A stretch of DNA of 64,000 bases from Rothia sp. P100 (lineage in GTDB: Bacteria; Actinomycetota; Actinomycetes; Actinomycetales; Micrococcaceae): assembly GCF_023712425.1 (NCBI RefSeq), contig NZ_JAMAYG010000002.1, positions 124,001 through 188,000 of the forward strand, written 5' to 3'. The notes beneath the pieces are model-generated. The model was not told where the DNA came from. It saw only the letters and a program-made list of their open reading frames with translations, and ran no database searches. The translations under genes and the position numbers were made by a program. Positions 36,797 through 46,400 of the stretch are shown here, piece by piece; the first letter of the stretch is position 1, and the number at the start of each line of letters is the position of its first letter.

Positions 36797-36838
36797 TACA
36801 AGGAGCCCCACAACCCTAGGGTTGCGGGGCTCCTTGTA
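36797..36838. terminator. Long near-perfect hairpin between sigA and the DUF7455-like gene
   Basis: Two 21-nt arms (36797-36817 with 36818-36838) complement at 20 of 21 positions; the exception can wobble-pair on the minus strand. It lies 21 bp past the stop of the minus-strand gene and backs up the sigA terminator. There is no T tract, so it may work as a transcription barrier or an RNA end stabiliser. Confidence 0.65.
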
Positions 36839-36859
36839 TCAACAGTGGGGAGTTAGCTA

Positions 36860-37051
36860 CTAAATACGGCCGGTCTGGTCGTCCCACTCAGTAGCAACTT
36901 CGCGCAGCTGCTGCTCATTCTTGCGGGCATGGTGGCCGCAGAAAACCAGATCATTACCACTAGCAAAAACCACGCGTACATAGGCCTGCGCCCCACAGGC
37001 ATCACAACGATCAAGGGCGCTCAGCTCCCGAGCTTCAAGAGTTGCACTCAT
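36860..37051 (-). CDS. Small zinc-ribbon protein (DUF7455-like)
   Basis: 63 residues from ATG at 37051, where GAAGGAGA gives a strong ribosome site; the open frame extends upstream without one. CDACGAQAYV (C16, C19) and VFCGHH (C38, H41) form a probable zinc-binding ribbon. It matches the short actinobacterial family found next to sigA. The role is unknown; zinc-ribbon proteins of this size often bind RNA polymerase or RNA. It is convergent with sigA. Confidence 0.82.
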   Translation of the reverse strand: MSATLEARELSALDRCDACGAQAYVRVVFASGNDLVFCGHHARKNEQQLREVATEWDDQTGRI

Positions 37052-37259
37052 TATTTTCTCCTTCTCTGAACTTTTAGGGTATACCCCCATACAACCATTT
37101 AGCAGACCGCACTGCACCGGCTTTCGCTCAGGGCACTAAGCCACTCCGAGGCGACGTAAAACCCAGCTAGGTCTCTAAGCGTCAGGGCATCAGCCGCATA
37201 ATCCGAACATATGTACTAAACTAGAGAGTCGATAAGTCCGTCAGCCCCAAGGAGACCCC

Positions 37260-39356
37260 GTGGCCGCCAGCAACTACACCGCGAGTAACCTATCAGTCCT
37301 CGAAGGTCTTGAAGCCGTGCGTAAACGCCCCGGCATGTACATCGGCTCCACCGACTCTCGCGGGCTCATGCATTGCCTCTGGGAAATCATCGATAACTCC
37401 GTGGACGAAGCGCTGGCAGGGTACGGGCAGAACATCCAAATCATCCTGCATAAGGACGGCTCAGTAGAAGTACAAGATGACGGCCGAGGCGTGCCCACCG
37501 ACATCGAACCGCGCACCGGTCTCTCAGGCGTTGAAGTGGTCTACACCAAGCTGCACGCTGGCGGTAAATTCGGCGGTGGCTCCTACACGGCTTCCGGCGG
37601 TCTGCACGGTGTAGGCGCATCAGTGGTTAACGCGCTGTCCTCCCGCCTAGATGTACACGTGGACCGCGGCGGTAAGACCTACCAGATGAGTTTTCGCCAC
37701 GGCGTCCCTGGCATCTTTGACGATGGCCGCACCCCAAAACCTGATAATTCTTTCTCTACCGCAGGCGATCCTCTACAGGTCGTAGGTAAAGCTAAACGCG
37801 GTGTCACCGGAACCCGGGTGCGTTACTGGGCTGACCCCATGATTTTCACCCCGGATGCCAAATTCAGCTACGCTGACCTGACTGCTCGCGCCCGCCAGAC
37901 TGCCTTTCTGATTCCGGGCCTACGCATTGCTATCCGCGATGACCGCCGCCTACCTGGAACACCGGGTGAGAACGAAAGTTTTGAAGAGGTCTTCCAACAC
38001 GATGGGGGGATCGGCGAGTTCGTTGAATACCTGGCCCACGATACCTCCGTGACCGACATCTGGCGCTTTACCGGCAGGGAAACCTTCACCGAAACGGTGC
38101 CCGTGCTCGATGGTAAAGGCCACTCCAAACTCACCGAAGTTGAGCGCGAATGCGAAGTCGATATTGCCCTGCGCTGGGGGATTGGCTATGAGACCACCCT
38201 GCGCACCTTCGTCAACATTATTGCCACCCCTAAGGGAGGTACCCACCAGACCGGCTTTGAACAGGGTCTGCTGAAGACCTTCCGTAAACACCTGACTGAT
38301 AATGCCCGCAAATTCAAGGTGGGAGCCAACGAGAAAATTGAGAAGGACGACGTCCTGGCAGGCCTCACCGCCGTGCTGACCGTGCGACTGGCTGAACCAC
38401 AGTTTGAAGGTCAGACCAAGGAAATTTTGGGCACCCCAGCTGTGCGCCAGATTGTTTCTAAGGTAGTTGCCAAGCAACTAGCGGACAAACTGAAAGCTAC
38501 GGCGCGGGCCGATAAGACACAAGCCACCCAGCTTTCTGAAAAAGTGGTTGCTGAAATGAAATCCCGCGTCTCGGCACGGGTGCACAAGGAAACCCAGCGG
38601 CGCAAGAACGCGCTAGAGACCTCGTCTATGCCCACCAAACTGGTGGACTGCCGCACCACGGACGTCGAGAAGTCTGAACTTTTTATTGTGGAGGGCGACT
38701 CAGCGCTGGGAACAGCCCGTCTGGCGCGGTCATCCACGTACCAGGCGCTACTGCCCATTCGTGGCAAAATTCTGAACGTTCAGAAGGCCTCTATCACCGA
38801 TATGCTGGCCAACACCGAATGCGCCGCCATTATTCAGGTCATTGGTGCCGGTTCAGGTCGAAGCTTTGACCTAGACTCCCGCCGTTATGACAAAATCGTG
38901 ATGATGACCGACGCGGACGTAGATGGCGCCCACATTCGCACGCTTCTGCTGACCCTTTTCTACCGCTATATGCGACCCCTGGTTGAGGCAGGTAAGATCT
39001 ACGCTGCTGTGCCGCCCTTGCACCGGGTTGAGGTAGTGCACCGCGGTAAGCCCAATGAAATGGTCTACACCTACACCGAACAAGAGTTACATCAGTTGCT
39101 GGCTAGCCTTGAAGCTGAGGGTAAGAGCTACAAAGAGCCCATCCAGCGCTACAAAGGCTTGGGTGAAATGGATGCAGATCAGCTGGCTGAAACCACCATG
39201 GACCCCCGCCACCGCATGCTCCGCCGGGTGCGGGTCTCAGATGCCGAGGCAGCTGAGCGTGCCTTTACTCTTTTGATGGGGTCAGAGGTCGCCCCCCGCA
39301 AGGACTTTATTATTCGTGGCGCCCACAAGCTCGATGCTGCTGCTATCGACGTTTAA
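37260..39356 (+). CDS. parE: DNA topoisomerase IV subunit B (ParE, GyrB paralogue)
   Basis: 698 residues from GTG with AAGGAG upstream. The ATPase subunit of a type IIA topoisomerase. The GHKL ATPase region shows EIIDNSVDEALAG, VQDDGRGVP and SGGLHGVGASVVNALS. The Toprim region has VEGDSALGTARLAR (usual GyrB: EGDSAGG), PIRGKILNV and MMTDADVDGAHI; it ends IQRYKGLGEMDADQL. The Leu in EGDSALG and the missing KQGRDR stretch mark the actinobacterial second paralogue, so I call it ParE rather than GyrB. No oriC genes (dnaA, recF) are near. Its partner parC lies 8 kb away on the other strand. Confidence 0.9.
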   Translation: MAASNYTASNLSVLEGLEAVRKRPGMYIGSTDSRGLMHCLWEIIDNSVDEALAGYGQNIQIILHKDGSVEVQDDGRGVPTDIEPRTGLSGVEVVYTKLHAGGKFGGGSYTASGGLHGVGASVVNALSSRLDVHVDRGGKTYQMSFRHGVPGIFDDGRTPKPDNSFSTAGDPLQVVGKAKRGVTGTRVRYWADPMIFTPDAKFSYADLTARARQTAFLIPGLRIAIRDDRRLPGTPGENESFEEVFQHDGGIGEFVEYLAHDTSVTDIWRFTGRETFTETVPVLDGKGHSKLTEVERECEVDIALRWGIGYETTLRTFVNIIATPKGGTHQTGFEQGLLKTFRKHLTDNARKFKVGANEKIEKDDVLAGLTAVLTVRLAEPQFEGQTKEILGTPAVRQIVSKVVAKQLADKLKATARADKTQATQLSEKVVAEMKSRVSARVHKETQRRKNALETSSMPTKLVDCRTTDVEKSELFIVEGDSALGTARLARSSTYQALLPIRGKILNVQKASITDMLANTECAAIIQVIGAGSGRSFDLDSRRYDKIVMMTDADVDGAHIRTLLLTLFYRYMRPLVEAGKIYAAVPPLHRVEVVHRGKPNEMVYTYTEQELHQLLASLEAEGKSYKEPIQRYKGLGEMDADQLAETTMDPRHRMLRRVRVSDAEAAERAFTLLMGSEVAPRKDFIIRGAHKLDAAAIDV

Positions 39357-39418
39357 GGACCTATTACTCGCTTCCTAAACACCGGGAGTCCAACCGGTAA
39401 GAGTTACGCAAGTCACTA

Positions 39419-39424
39419 TATAAT
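39419..39424 (+). promoter_or_regulatory. Consensus -10 of leaderless mdh
   Basis: A perfect TATAAT ends 7 nt before ATG at 39432. An in-frame ATG at 39423 lies inside this hexamer, so it cannot be on the transcript. The -35 region is weak. Confidence 0.65.
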
Positions 39425-39431
39425 GTTGTCC

Positions 39432-40448
39432 ATGACACCTTCAAAAAAGAATCCTGTTACGGTCACCGTTACCGGTGCTGCCGGTCAAATTGGTTACGCC
39501 TCGGTCTTTCGCGTTGCCGCCGGTGAGATGTTAGGAGCTGACACCCCAGTTCGCCTGCGACTTCTCGAAATCCCTCAAGGGCTCAACGGGGCCGAGGGGA
39601 CCGCTATGGAGCTGACCGACGGCGCCTTCCCGCTTTTGCAGTCGGTGGAGGTTACTGATGATCCCACTGTTGGGTTTGACGGTGCCAATGTCGCTTTGTT
39701 GATTGGCTCACGCCCCCGCACCAAGGGCATGGAACGCGCCGATTTACTGGAAGCCAACGGCGGTATTTTCTCGGTGCAGGGTAAGGCTATTAACGACTAC
39801 GCGGCTGATGACGTACGGGTGGCAGTGGTGGGGAACCCGGCCAATACCAACGCCCTCATTGCAGCCTCGCACGCACCTGACGTCCCGCTGGAGCGCTTTA
39901 CCGCCCTGACCCGCTTGGATCACCACCGCGCTGTCGGCCAGCTAGCACTAGCAACCGGGGCAGCAGTGCAGAATATCGAAGGGGTCACTATCTGGGGTAA
40001 CCACTCCGCCAGCCAGTACCCCGACCTCTTCCATGCCACGGTGGATGGGCGTGCGGCTCTTGATGTTTTAGCCGAGAAGGGTCTAGACCAGAGCTGGATT
40101 GAGGAAACCTTTATCCCCACGGTGGCTAATCGCGGTGCCGAAATCATCGCGGTGCGAGGCGGGTCATCAGTTGCTTCTGCCGCTCATGCAGCTTTGATGC
40201 ACGTGCGCGATTGGACGCTGGGAACAGGGGAGCGGTGGACCTCCATGGCTGTCCCCTCGGATGGATCTTATGGGGTGCCTGAAGGTCTTATTAGCTCTTT
40301 CCCGGTGCGCTGTTCGGGAGGAAAATGTGAGATTATTCATTCTTTTGAGCACTCAGATTTCTCGCAGGAAAAGATTGCTACCTCGGTGGCTGAACTTGTT
40401 GACGAGCGTGAGGCTGTGGCCCAGCTGGGCTTGCTAGGGCAGCGCTAA
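39432..40448 (+). CDS. mdh: Malate dehydrogenase
   Basis: 338 residues from ATG at 39432. It interconverts malate and oxaloacetate with NAD. The nucleotide-binding loop is [10 protein letters not shown] (15-24). [18 protein letters not shown] is the mobile active-site loop with its Arg residues. [23 protein letters not shown] and [12 protein letters not shown] (catalytic His) follow. It ends with [17 protein letters not shown]. This is the actinobacterial long-type MDH. The start is placed at 39432 because a perfect TATAAT covers the earlier ATG. It is a single gene, with parE upstream and cydA downstream. Confidence 0.95.
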   Translation: MTPSKKNPVTVTVTGAAGQIGYASVFRVAAGEMLGADTPVRLRLLEIPQGLNGAEGTAMELTDGAFPLLQSVEVTDDPTVGFDGANVALLIGSRPRTKGMERADLLEANGGIFSVQGKAINDYAADDVRVAVVGNPANTNALIAASHAPDVPLERFTALTRLDHHRAVGQLALATGAAVQNIEGVTIWGNHSASQYPDLFHATVDGRAALDVLAEKGLDQSWIEETFIPTVANRGAEIIAVRGGSSVASAAHAALMHVRDWTLGTGERWTSMAVPSDGSYGVPEGLISSFPVRCSGGKCEIIHSFEHSDFSQEKIATSVAELVDEREAVAQLGLLGQR

Positions 40449-40716
40449 CCTATCTGACCTTGGGTTCTACCCGCACCTGTGAATGAGCAGGGAGAAGCAT
40501 TAGAGGAATCCGCTGTGCACCTAAAGGTCACAGTGGGTCTTAGCGTTTAAGGCACCTTTAGTCATGCGTCAAATCCTGCTCTGACAGGGTGTAAGTGACC
40601 TTAAGTGATTCCCAATTTTGGGGGTGTACCATTGTTCAAAATCACCACAGCAAGGCCGGACTACCGGGAATCGGTAGCGCCGCTTGTTCACCCGTTCGCA
40701 CTTCACAAGGACACCG
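40449..40716. other. Upstream region of the cytochrome bd operon
   Basis: 268 bp with no gene. TACCAT at 40627-40632 with TG directly before it is the likely -10. The inverted repeat CCCAA-N2-TTGGG (40611-40622) lies 5 bp upstream of it. Regulation by redox or oxygen is expected for this operon, but no known operator motif (such as the Rex palindrome) is visible. Confidence 0.45.
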
Positions 40717-42285
40717 ATGGATCCCCTCGAAATTGCCCGATGGCAGTTTGGTATCACCACTGTCTACCACTTCATGATGGTCCCCCTCACCCTGGGGCTT
40801 GGCGCCGTTGTGACAGGTTTCTATATCGCCTACATCCGCACGCAAAAGCCTGAGTACAAGCGCATGACCAAGTTCTGGGGCAAGCTCTACCTCATTAACT
40901 TCATCATGGGCGTGGCCACCGGTCTAGTGCAGGAATTCCAGTTCGGTATGGCCTGGAGCGAGTACTCCCGCTTCGTAGGAGACGTATTCGGTGCCCCTCT
41001 TGCTATGGAAGGTCTTCTTGCCTTCTTCGTAGAATCTACCTTTTTGGGTCTCTGGATTTTTGGTTGGGACAAACTCAAACCCAAAATCCATGCAGCCTGC
41101 CTCTTTATGGCGGTTGCAGCATCCTGGCTCAGTGCCTACTTCATCATTGTGGCGAACTCATGGATGCAACACCCCGTTGGCGTTGAGATGGTGGATGGAC
41201 GACCCGTCCTCAATGATGTCTGGGCTGTGCTGACAAACAACACTGCTATGGTTGCCTACCCCCACGCTCTGGCGGGTGCGGTGCAGGTCGCGGGTGGTTT
41301 CTTAGTGGGTATCGCCTGGTACAAGCTCTGGAAGCGCCGCCGCGATGGTGTAGATACTATCGGTGAGAACGGCAAAGTAGTCGTTGGCCAGCAGGTAGAA
41401 GGCGCACGTGATACCACTGACTTTACGGTCTGGTTCAAGTCCCTGCGTATTGGTGCAATTGTAGGTCTCATCGGCTTCTTGGGTACCGCCTTCACCGGCC
41501 ATTCCCAGGCACAGCTCATGATAGAACAGCAGCCCATGAAAATGGCTGCAGCGGAGGCTGCCTGCCACGACGGCACAGGTTTTTCGGTCTTATCACTGTC
41601 TTCACCCGGAGCCCAGAACTGCGATGAGGTTCAAGCGATCCTTGAGATTCCCGGGCTCCTCTCCTTCCTTGCCTATGAGGACTTCACCACCAACGTCGCC
41701 GGCATCACCACTCTGATGCCTATCTACGAAGAAACCTACGGCACCCACCTGCCCGATGATCCCGAACTCTACGGCGAGCGCGCCGGTTCAGAAATCGACT
41801 ATCTGCCGCTGATGGAGGTCACCTACTACGGTTTCCGCGGCATGATTACCCTGGGTGGGGTAAGTGCCCTGTCTTTCCTCTACGTTTTGTGGGTGACGCG
41901 CAAAAAGGGTGAGGGTACCGTGCCGGAAGCGAAGTGGATCTCTAACCTGGCGATAGCAGGTATTCTGGCACCCTTTGGCGCTAATATCCTAGGCTGGGTC
42001 TTCACTGAAATGGGCAGGCAACCTTTCGTGGTGGCTCCTAATCCGGATGGCAACCCCGCCATTCTGATGTTCACTGCAGCCGCGGTCTCGCCCGGGGTTT
42101 CTGGTTTTGAGATCCTCTTCTCGCTGGTCTCCCTAGCCCTGGTGTATGCCGCACTGATGGTGGTTGAAATTTACCTGCTCGCAAAATACGTCAACGCCGG
42201 GGTGGTAGCCGCCATGCCTGAACTGGTTGAAGACCCTCACCAGGATGACCACGATGACCGCGACGTTCTTGCGTTCGCTTACTAG
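40717..42285 (+). CDS. cydA: Cytochrome bd ubiquinol/menaquinol oxidase subunit I
   Basis: 522 residues from ATG at 40717, with AAGGA 5 nt upstream; the frame is open 33 nt further. The subunit binds the hemes and oxidises quinol while reducing oxygen. MDPLEIARWQFGITTVYHF has the b595 ligand His18. NSWMQHPVGVEM, then YPHALAGAVQVAGG with the b558 His, and EMGRQPFVV follow. About nine membrane helices can be traced. The periplasmic quinol loop is of the short type. It is the first gene of cydA-cydB-cydDC, all on the plus strand. Confidence 0.95.
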   Translation: MDPLEIARWQFGITTVYHFMMVPLTLGLGAVVTGFYIAYIRTQKPEYKRMTKFWGKLYLINFIMGVATGLVQEFQFGMAWSEYSRFVGDVFGAPLAMEGLLAFFVESTFLGLWIFGWDKLKPKIHAACLFMAVAASWLSAYFIIVANSWMQHPVGVEMVDGRPVLNDVWAVLTNNTAMVAYPHALAGAVQVAGGFLVGIAWYKLWKRRRDGVDTIGENGKVVVGQQVEGARDTTDFTVWFKSLRIGAIVGLIGFLGTAFTGHSQAQLMIEQQPMKMAAAEAACHDGTGFSVLSLSSPGAQNCDEVQAILEIPGLLSFLAYEDFTTNVAGITTLMPIYEETYGTHLPDDPELYGERAGSEIDYLPLMEVTYYGFRGMITLGGVSALSFLYVLWVTRKKGEGTVPEAKWISNLAIAGILAPFGANILGWVFTEMGRQPFVVAPNPDGNPAILMFTAAAVSPGVSGFEILFSLVSLALVYAALMVVEIYLLAKYVNAGVVAAMPELVEDPHQDDHDDRDVLAFAY

Positions 42286-42299
42286 AGAAGGGTAGAACA

Positions 42300-43361
42300 A
42301 TGTTTGATCTATTTGCCGACCAACCTCTCTTGCCCACCATCTGGTTTGCCGTCGTTGGCTTCTTCTGGATTGGTTATATCATTCTGGACGGTTTTGATCT
42401 CGGGGTGGGCATGCTCATGAGTCGCCTTTTCGCTAAGAATGAGAAGGAACGCCGCCTACTGCTGAACACCATTGGCCCCGTGTGGGACGGTAACGAGGTG
42501 TGGCTGGTGACGGCCGGTGCCGCGACTTTTGCAGCCTTCCCGCTCTGGTACGCCTCGCTCTTCTCTGCCCTCTATATTCCGCTGACACTTACTCTGCTGG
42601 CCCTCATCTTCCGTGCAGTGGGTATTGAATACAGGGGCAAAAAGGACAGCGCTCGGTGGACTGCAGGCTGGAACCTAGCCATTTCTTTGGGCTCACTAGT
42701 GATTGCTTTTATGATTGGTGCCCTGCTGGCTCTCACCAGCACCGGCCTTCCTCTCAACGCCAACGGAGACCGAGTGGGCGGCGCCTTTGCCTGGGCAACC
42801 CCCGAGGTACTGATGGGTGGTCTGGCAATGGTGGGGCTGTCCCTCGTCATGGGTTTGGCCTTCGTCGCCCTCAAGACCGACGGCGAGATACGCCACCGCG
42901 CCCGTACGCTGTTACTGAGGCTGTTGCCGCTGCTACTTCTACCGGTGACCGGTTGGGTTCTCTACTTGCAGTTCACCGCGGGTAAAGCCCTCTCTTGGGC
43001 CTTTACCGCAGTTGCGGCCATTGCTGCGGTCGGGGCCTGGACACTGCTCAAAGCCGGCTACGAGGGGAAGGGCTTTGCAGCCCTGGCCAGCTTCACGGTC
43101 TTGGGGATCAGCGCTATCTTCCTGGCGCTCTACCCCAACGTCCTGCCCTCAACCCTGAACGAAGCACATCACCTCACGATTTCCAGCGCATCAAGCTCTG
43201 ACTACACCCTAACTGTCATGAGCTGGGTGGCTATCTTTGGGGTGCCGATTCTACTCATCTACCAGAGCTGGACCTACTGGGTCTTCCGTCAGCGCCTGAC
43301 CGTTGATCATATACCCACAGCCCATGATGTTACGGAGCTTGCTCGCAGAATCAGCAAGTAA
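42300..43361 (+). CDS. cydB: Cytochrome bd oxidase subunit II
   Basis: 353 residues with about eight membrane helices. It partners CydA in the high-affinity oxygen-reducing bd oxidase. IWFAVVGFFWIGYIILDGFDLGVGM opens the protein as in the family (two landmark halves), then TIGPVWDGNEVWLV and a late DYTLTVMSWVAIFGVP. GAAGGG lies 7 nt before the ATG, and the gap to cydA is 14 bp. Confidence 0.95.
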   Translation: MFDLFADQPLLPTIWFAVVGFFWIGYIILDGFDLGVGMLMSRLFAKNEKERRLLLNTIGPVWDGNEVWLVTAGAATFAAFPLWYASLFSALYIPLTLTLLALIFRAVGIEYRGKKDSARWTAGWNLAISLGSLVIAFMIGALLALTSTGLPLNANGDRVGGAFAWATPEVLMGGLAMVGLSLVMGLAFVALKTDGEIRHRARTLLLRLLPLLLLPVTGWVLYLQFTAGKALSWAFTAVAAIAAVGAWTLLKAGYEGKGFAALASFTVLGISAIFLALYPNVLPSTLNEAHHLTISSASSSDYTLTVMSWVAIFGVPILLIYQSWTYWVFRQRLTVDHIPTAHDVTELARRISK

Positions 43362-43428
43362 GGCCGTGATTTTCTGAGAGGCGGAAGGACGAGCTCCGGT
43401 TCGGCAGGCAGGTAGAGATACCACTACA

Positions 43429-46400
43429 ATGGTGAACAAACTATTCGCGGCAGCAAAGGCAGAAACCTTCATGGCGAACCCAAAGAACAGCAGGCCACCC
43501 TTGGGACCCGATGCCAAGAAAAACCTCGCGGTTTTTTCCCTGCTGATTGCCATCAAAACTTTGGCACTGGTAGTCTTTGCTGCCGTCCTCGGTACTGCTA
43601 TCACCTACTTGGCGCGACTGACGTTCGCTGTCTTCCATGAAGTGGCGACCTACGCCAGCGCGGTGGAGGCTCAGCGTGCGATCTTCGCAGGCAACGGGCG
43701 AGCAGAGGTTGAGGGTATCTTTTTTGCCAGCCCTTTTGTGGAGCCCAGCGTTCTGTCACTCGCCCTAACAGGTACCTTAGCCCTCATTGTGCGGGCAGCA
43801 GCGGACTGGTATCTCACCTACTACGCACAAAAAGCTGCTACCGGCGCTAAAACCACTCTTCGCCGTCAGGTGATCCGGAGAGTACTAGCTACCGGAGGCA
43901 TCGATACACCTGATGGTACCGGCGCTACCGCTGTACTGCTCTCACGCGGCCTCGATGCACTGGATCATTACTACACCAAGACACTGACAGCCTTTGTGTC
44001 CACTGCCGTTATCCCCAGCATTTTACTGCTGGTGATAGCGTTCTATGACTGGGTATCAGCCCTCATTATCGTGCTCACCTTGCCTCTCATCCCGGTGTTC
44101 ATGGTGCTGATTGGCCGTACCACCCGTGAAGATACGGCGCGTGCCCAAAAGGATCTGCTGCGTCTATCTGACCACATCGTGGAACTGGTTAAAGGGTTGC
44201 CGGTTCTGGTGGGGTTGGGGCGCTCACGCGCACAGTCTAAAGCGCTGGGGGAGCTGGGTGAACGCTACCGAAAAGCTACGATGTATACCCTGCGGAGTGC
44301 CTTCCTCTCTTCGCTTGCCCTAGAGCTCATTACCACCATCTCTATCGCACTGGTGGCTGTCTTTATTGGTTTACGTCTAGTTGAGGGAGACATGGGGCTG
44401 GACGTCGCCCTGCTCGCCCTCTTACTGGCCCCCGAATGCTATCAGCCACTGCGGGACGTCGGCACCGCCTACCACCAGTCAGAAGAGGGCGTGGCAGCCC
44501 AGCGCCGCGCCCAAGCAATTATTGATCAACCGGTACCCCCACCCACGGTTGCCCCCGGCGGAGACTATATATCGGTACGGGACCTCTCACTGAGCTACCC
44601 CGGACGCGAGCGCGTCCTTACCGGTGTGAGCTTCAATCTAAGGCACGGCACCACCACCGCCATCACTGGCCCTTCAGGCTGCGGCAAATCCACCCTGCTG
44701 GGTGTGCTGGGTGGCTCCCTGCGTCATGGCCTGGTTCCCACCGGCACCACAGAACCAATCAAGGTCAGCGGATTAGTGAGTGGCACCGGATCTACCGTCT
44801 GGATCAGCCAGTCTCCGGCCTTCATCGCCCCCACCGCTTTGGCAGAGGTTGCTCTCTACGCCGCCGTGACGCGCGGTGAAGGGGCTCTTGAAGGCATCCA
44901 CTACGCCTCAACCCTGCTCGGTGAAACCGTTGCTTTCACCGAAGAAGACCGTGAATTTTTCACCAGCTATCTGCACGCTGTTGGCCTAGCAGACCTGGCA
45001 GATTTGCCGCCCGAGGCGCTCTCCGCCGGGCAAATGCGCCGCCTAGCTATCGCCCGAGCTCTTGCCCGCGTCGCCACTTTGCAGGCAGAGAACCACCACG
45101 TCACCGTACTCATTGATGAACCTACCGCCCACCTTGACCCTGTCTCAGCAGCCAAAGTCAACGTAGCGCTCGCTGCCCTCCAAGAAACGGGCGCCACACT
45201 CATTATCGTCACCCACGACACCCAGCTCGCTGCTGCTACCAACAACCGTCTGGACGCCACCCGGCGCCCTCACGGGGTGACATGGCAGCTGACCTCTCAA
45301 AATACCACCGGGCTGGGAGGTTATGCACTGGGCACCTTAGCCCAAGCGGTGGCCACCGGTGAACTCGAAGACTCAACTCCAGTGGCGCAAGCCGAAGAGC
45401 CAAGCGCACCGCACCGCCGCCGTATCCCCGGCATCGTGAGCACTCTGCGGACTGCACGGAAACTCACCGGCATCAGAGCTCACCAGACCTTGCTGCCCGT
45501 CTTCCTCTCGGTTCTGACCGTGGTCTTTGCCGTCAGCCTCACCGCCCTATCAGGCTGGTTGATTGTGCGAGCTGCTGAGCAGCCAGCCATGATGTACCTC
45601 CTGGTAGCGGTGAGCGGCGTGCGTTTCTTTGGTCTGGGCCGTGCAGTGAGCCGCTACGCTGAACGCCTTAAAACCCATGACCTCGTGCTCAAAGCAGCCA
45701 ACACCCTGAGAATACGCGCCTGGGATGCCGCAGGGCGCAGCGTGCTATCGGTACGTTCCCTCCTACGCGGTGACCGAGTGCTAGACCGCCTGGTGGGTGA
45801 TGTTGATGAGCTCCGAGACACCGCCCCCCGCGTTCTGCTGCCCGTAGCGTCCCATCTCATTGTCATGGGCCTGGTGCTCCTTGTGACCGCGCTAGCTACC
45901 CCCATCGCCCTACTACCCGTAGGGCTAGCCGTACTCATCGCCACTTTTATCATCCCAGCAGTGGTCGTCCGTGCTGATGCACGTGCGGACGCCGCGGCAC
46001 GCAGGGAAACCGCGGGCCTTTTGAGGCTAGGTGTATCCGCCATCGACGCTGCCCCCGACCTACATAATAATGACCTGGACCAAACGGTTGCCTTAGCACT
46101 TTCTCGCCGGGATGGCCTGAACGTGCGCTCACGCATCCATAGCTCGCGTGCCATCGGTGTGGGGCAGGGGCTCATGGTTGCTACCTGGTGGGGAGCCGCG
46201 CTCGCTACCATCATCTGTGTGTGGCCCTCGGTACGTGATGGGGGTATTACTGCCCCCACCGCTGCGGTGGTCATCCTGATGCTCACTGCCCTCTTTGAGA
46301 CCACCGCTGCCCACGTGGAAGCCGTGCGTAACTGGCCGGCCTTTGCAATCCTGGTAGAACGTACCCGAGAGCACCTGGCTGACGTTGAAGCGGATCAAGG

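Noticed and set aside
37260-39356. Gyrase subunit B call
   Set aside because: Toprim EGDSALG, absence of the KQGRDR stretch and lack of dnaA/recF neighbours favour the topoisomerase IV paralogue.
45654-46304. 216-residue open frame on the minus strand inside cydDC
   Set aside because: Low-complexity Arg/Ser-rich translation opposite a clearly coding ABC-transporter region.
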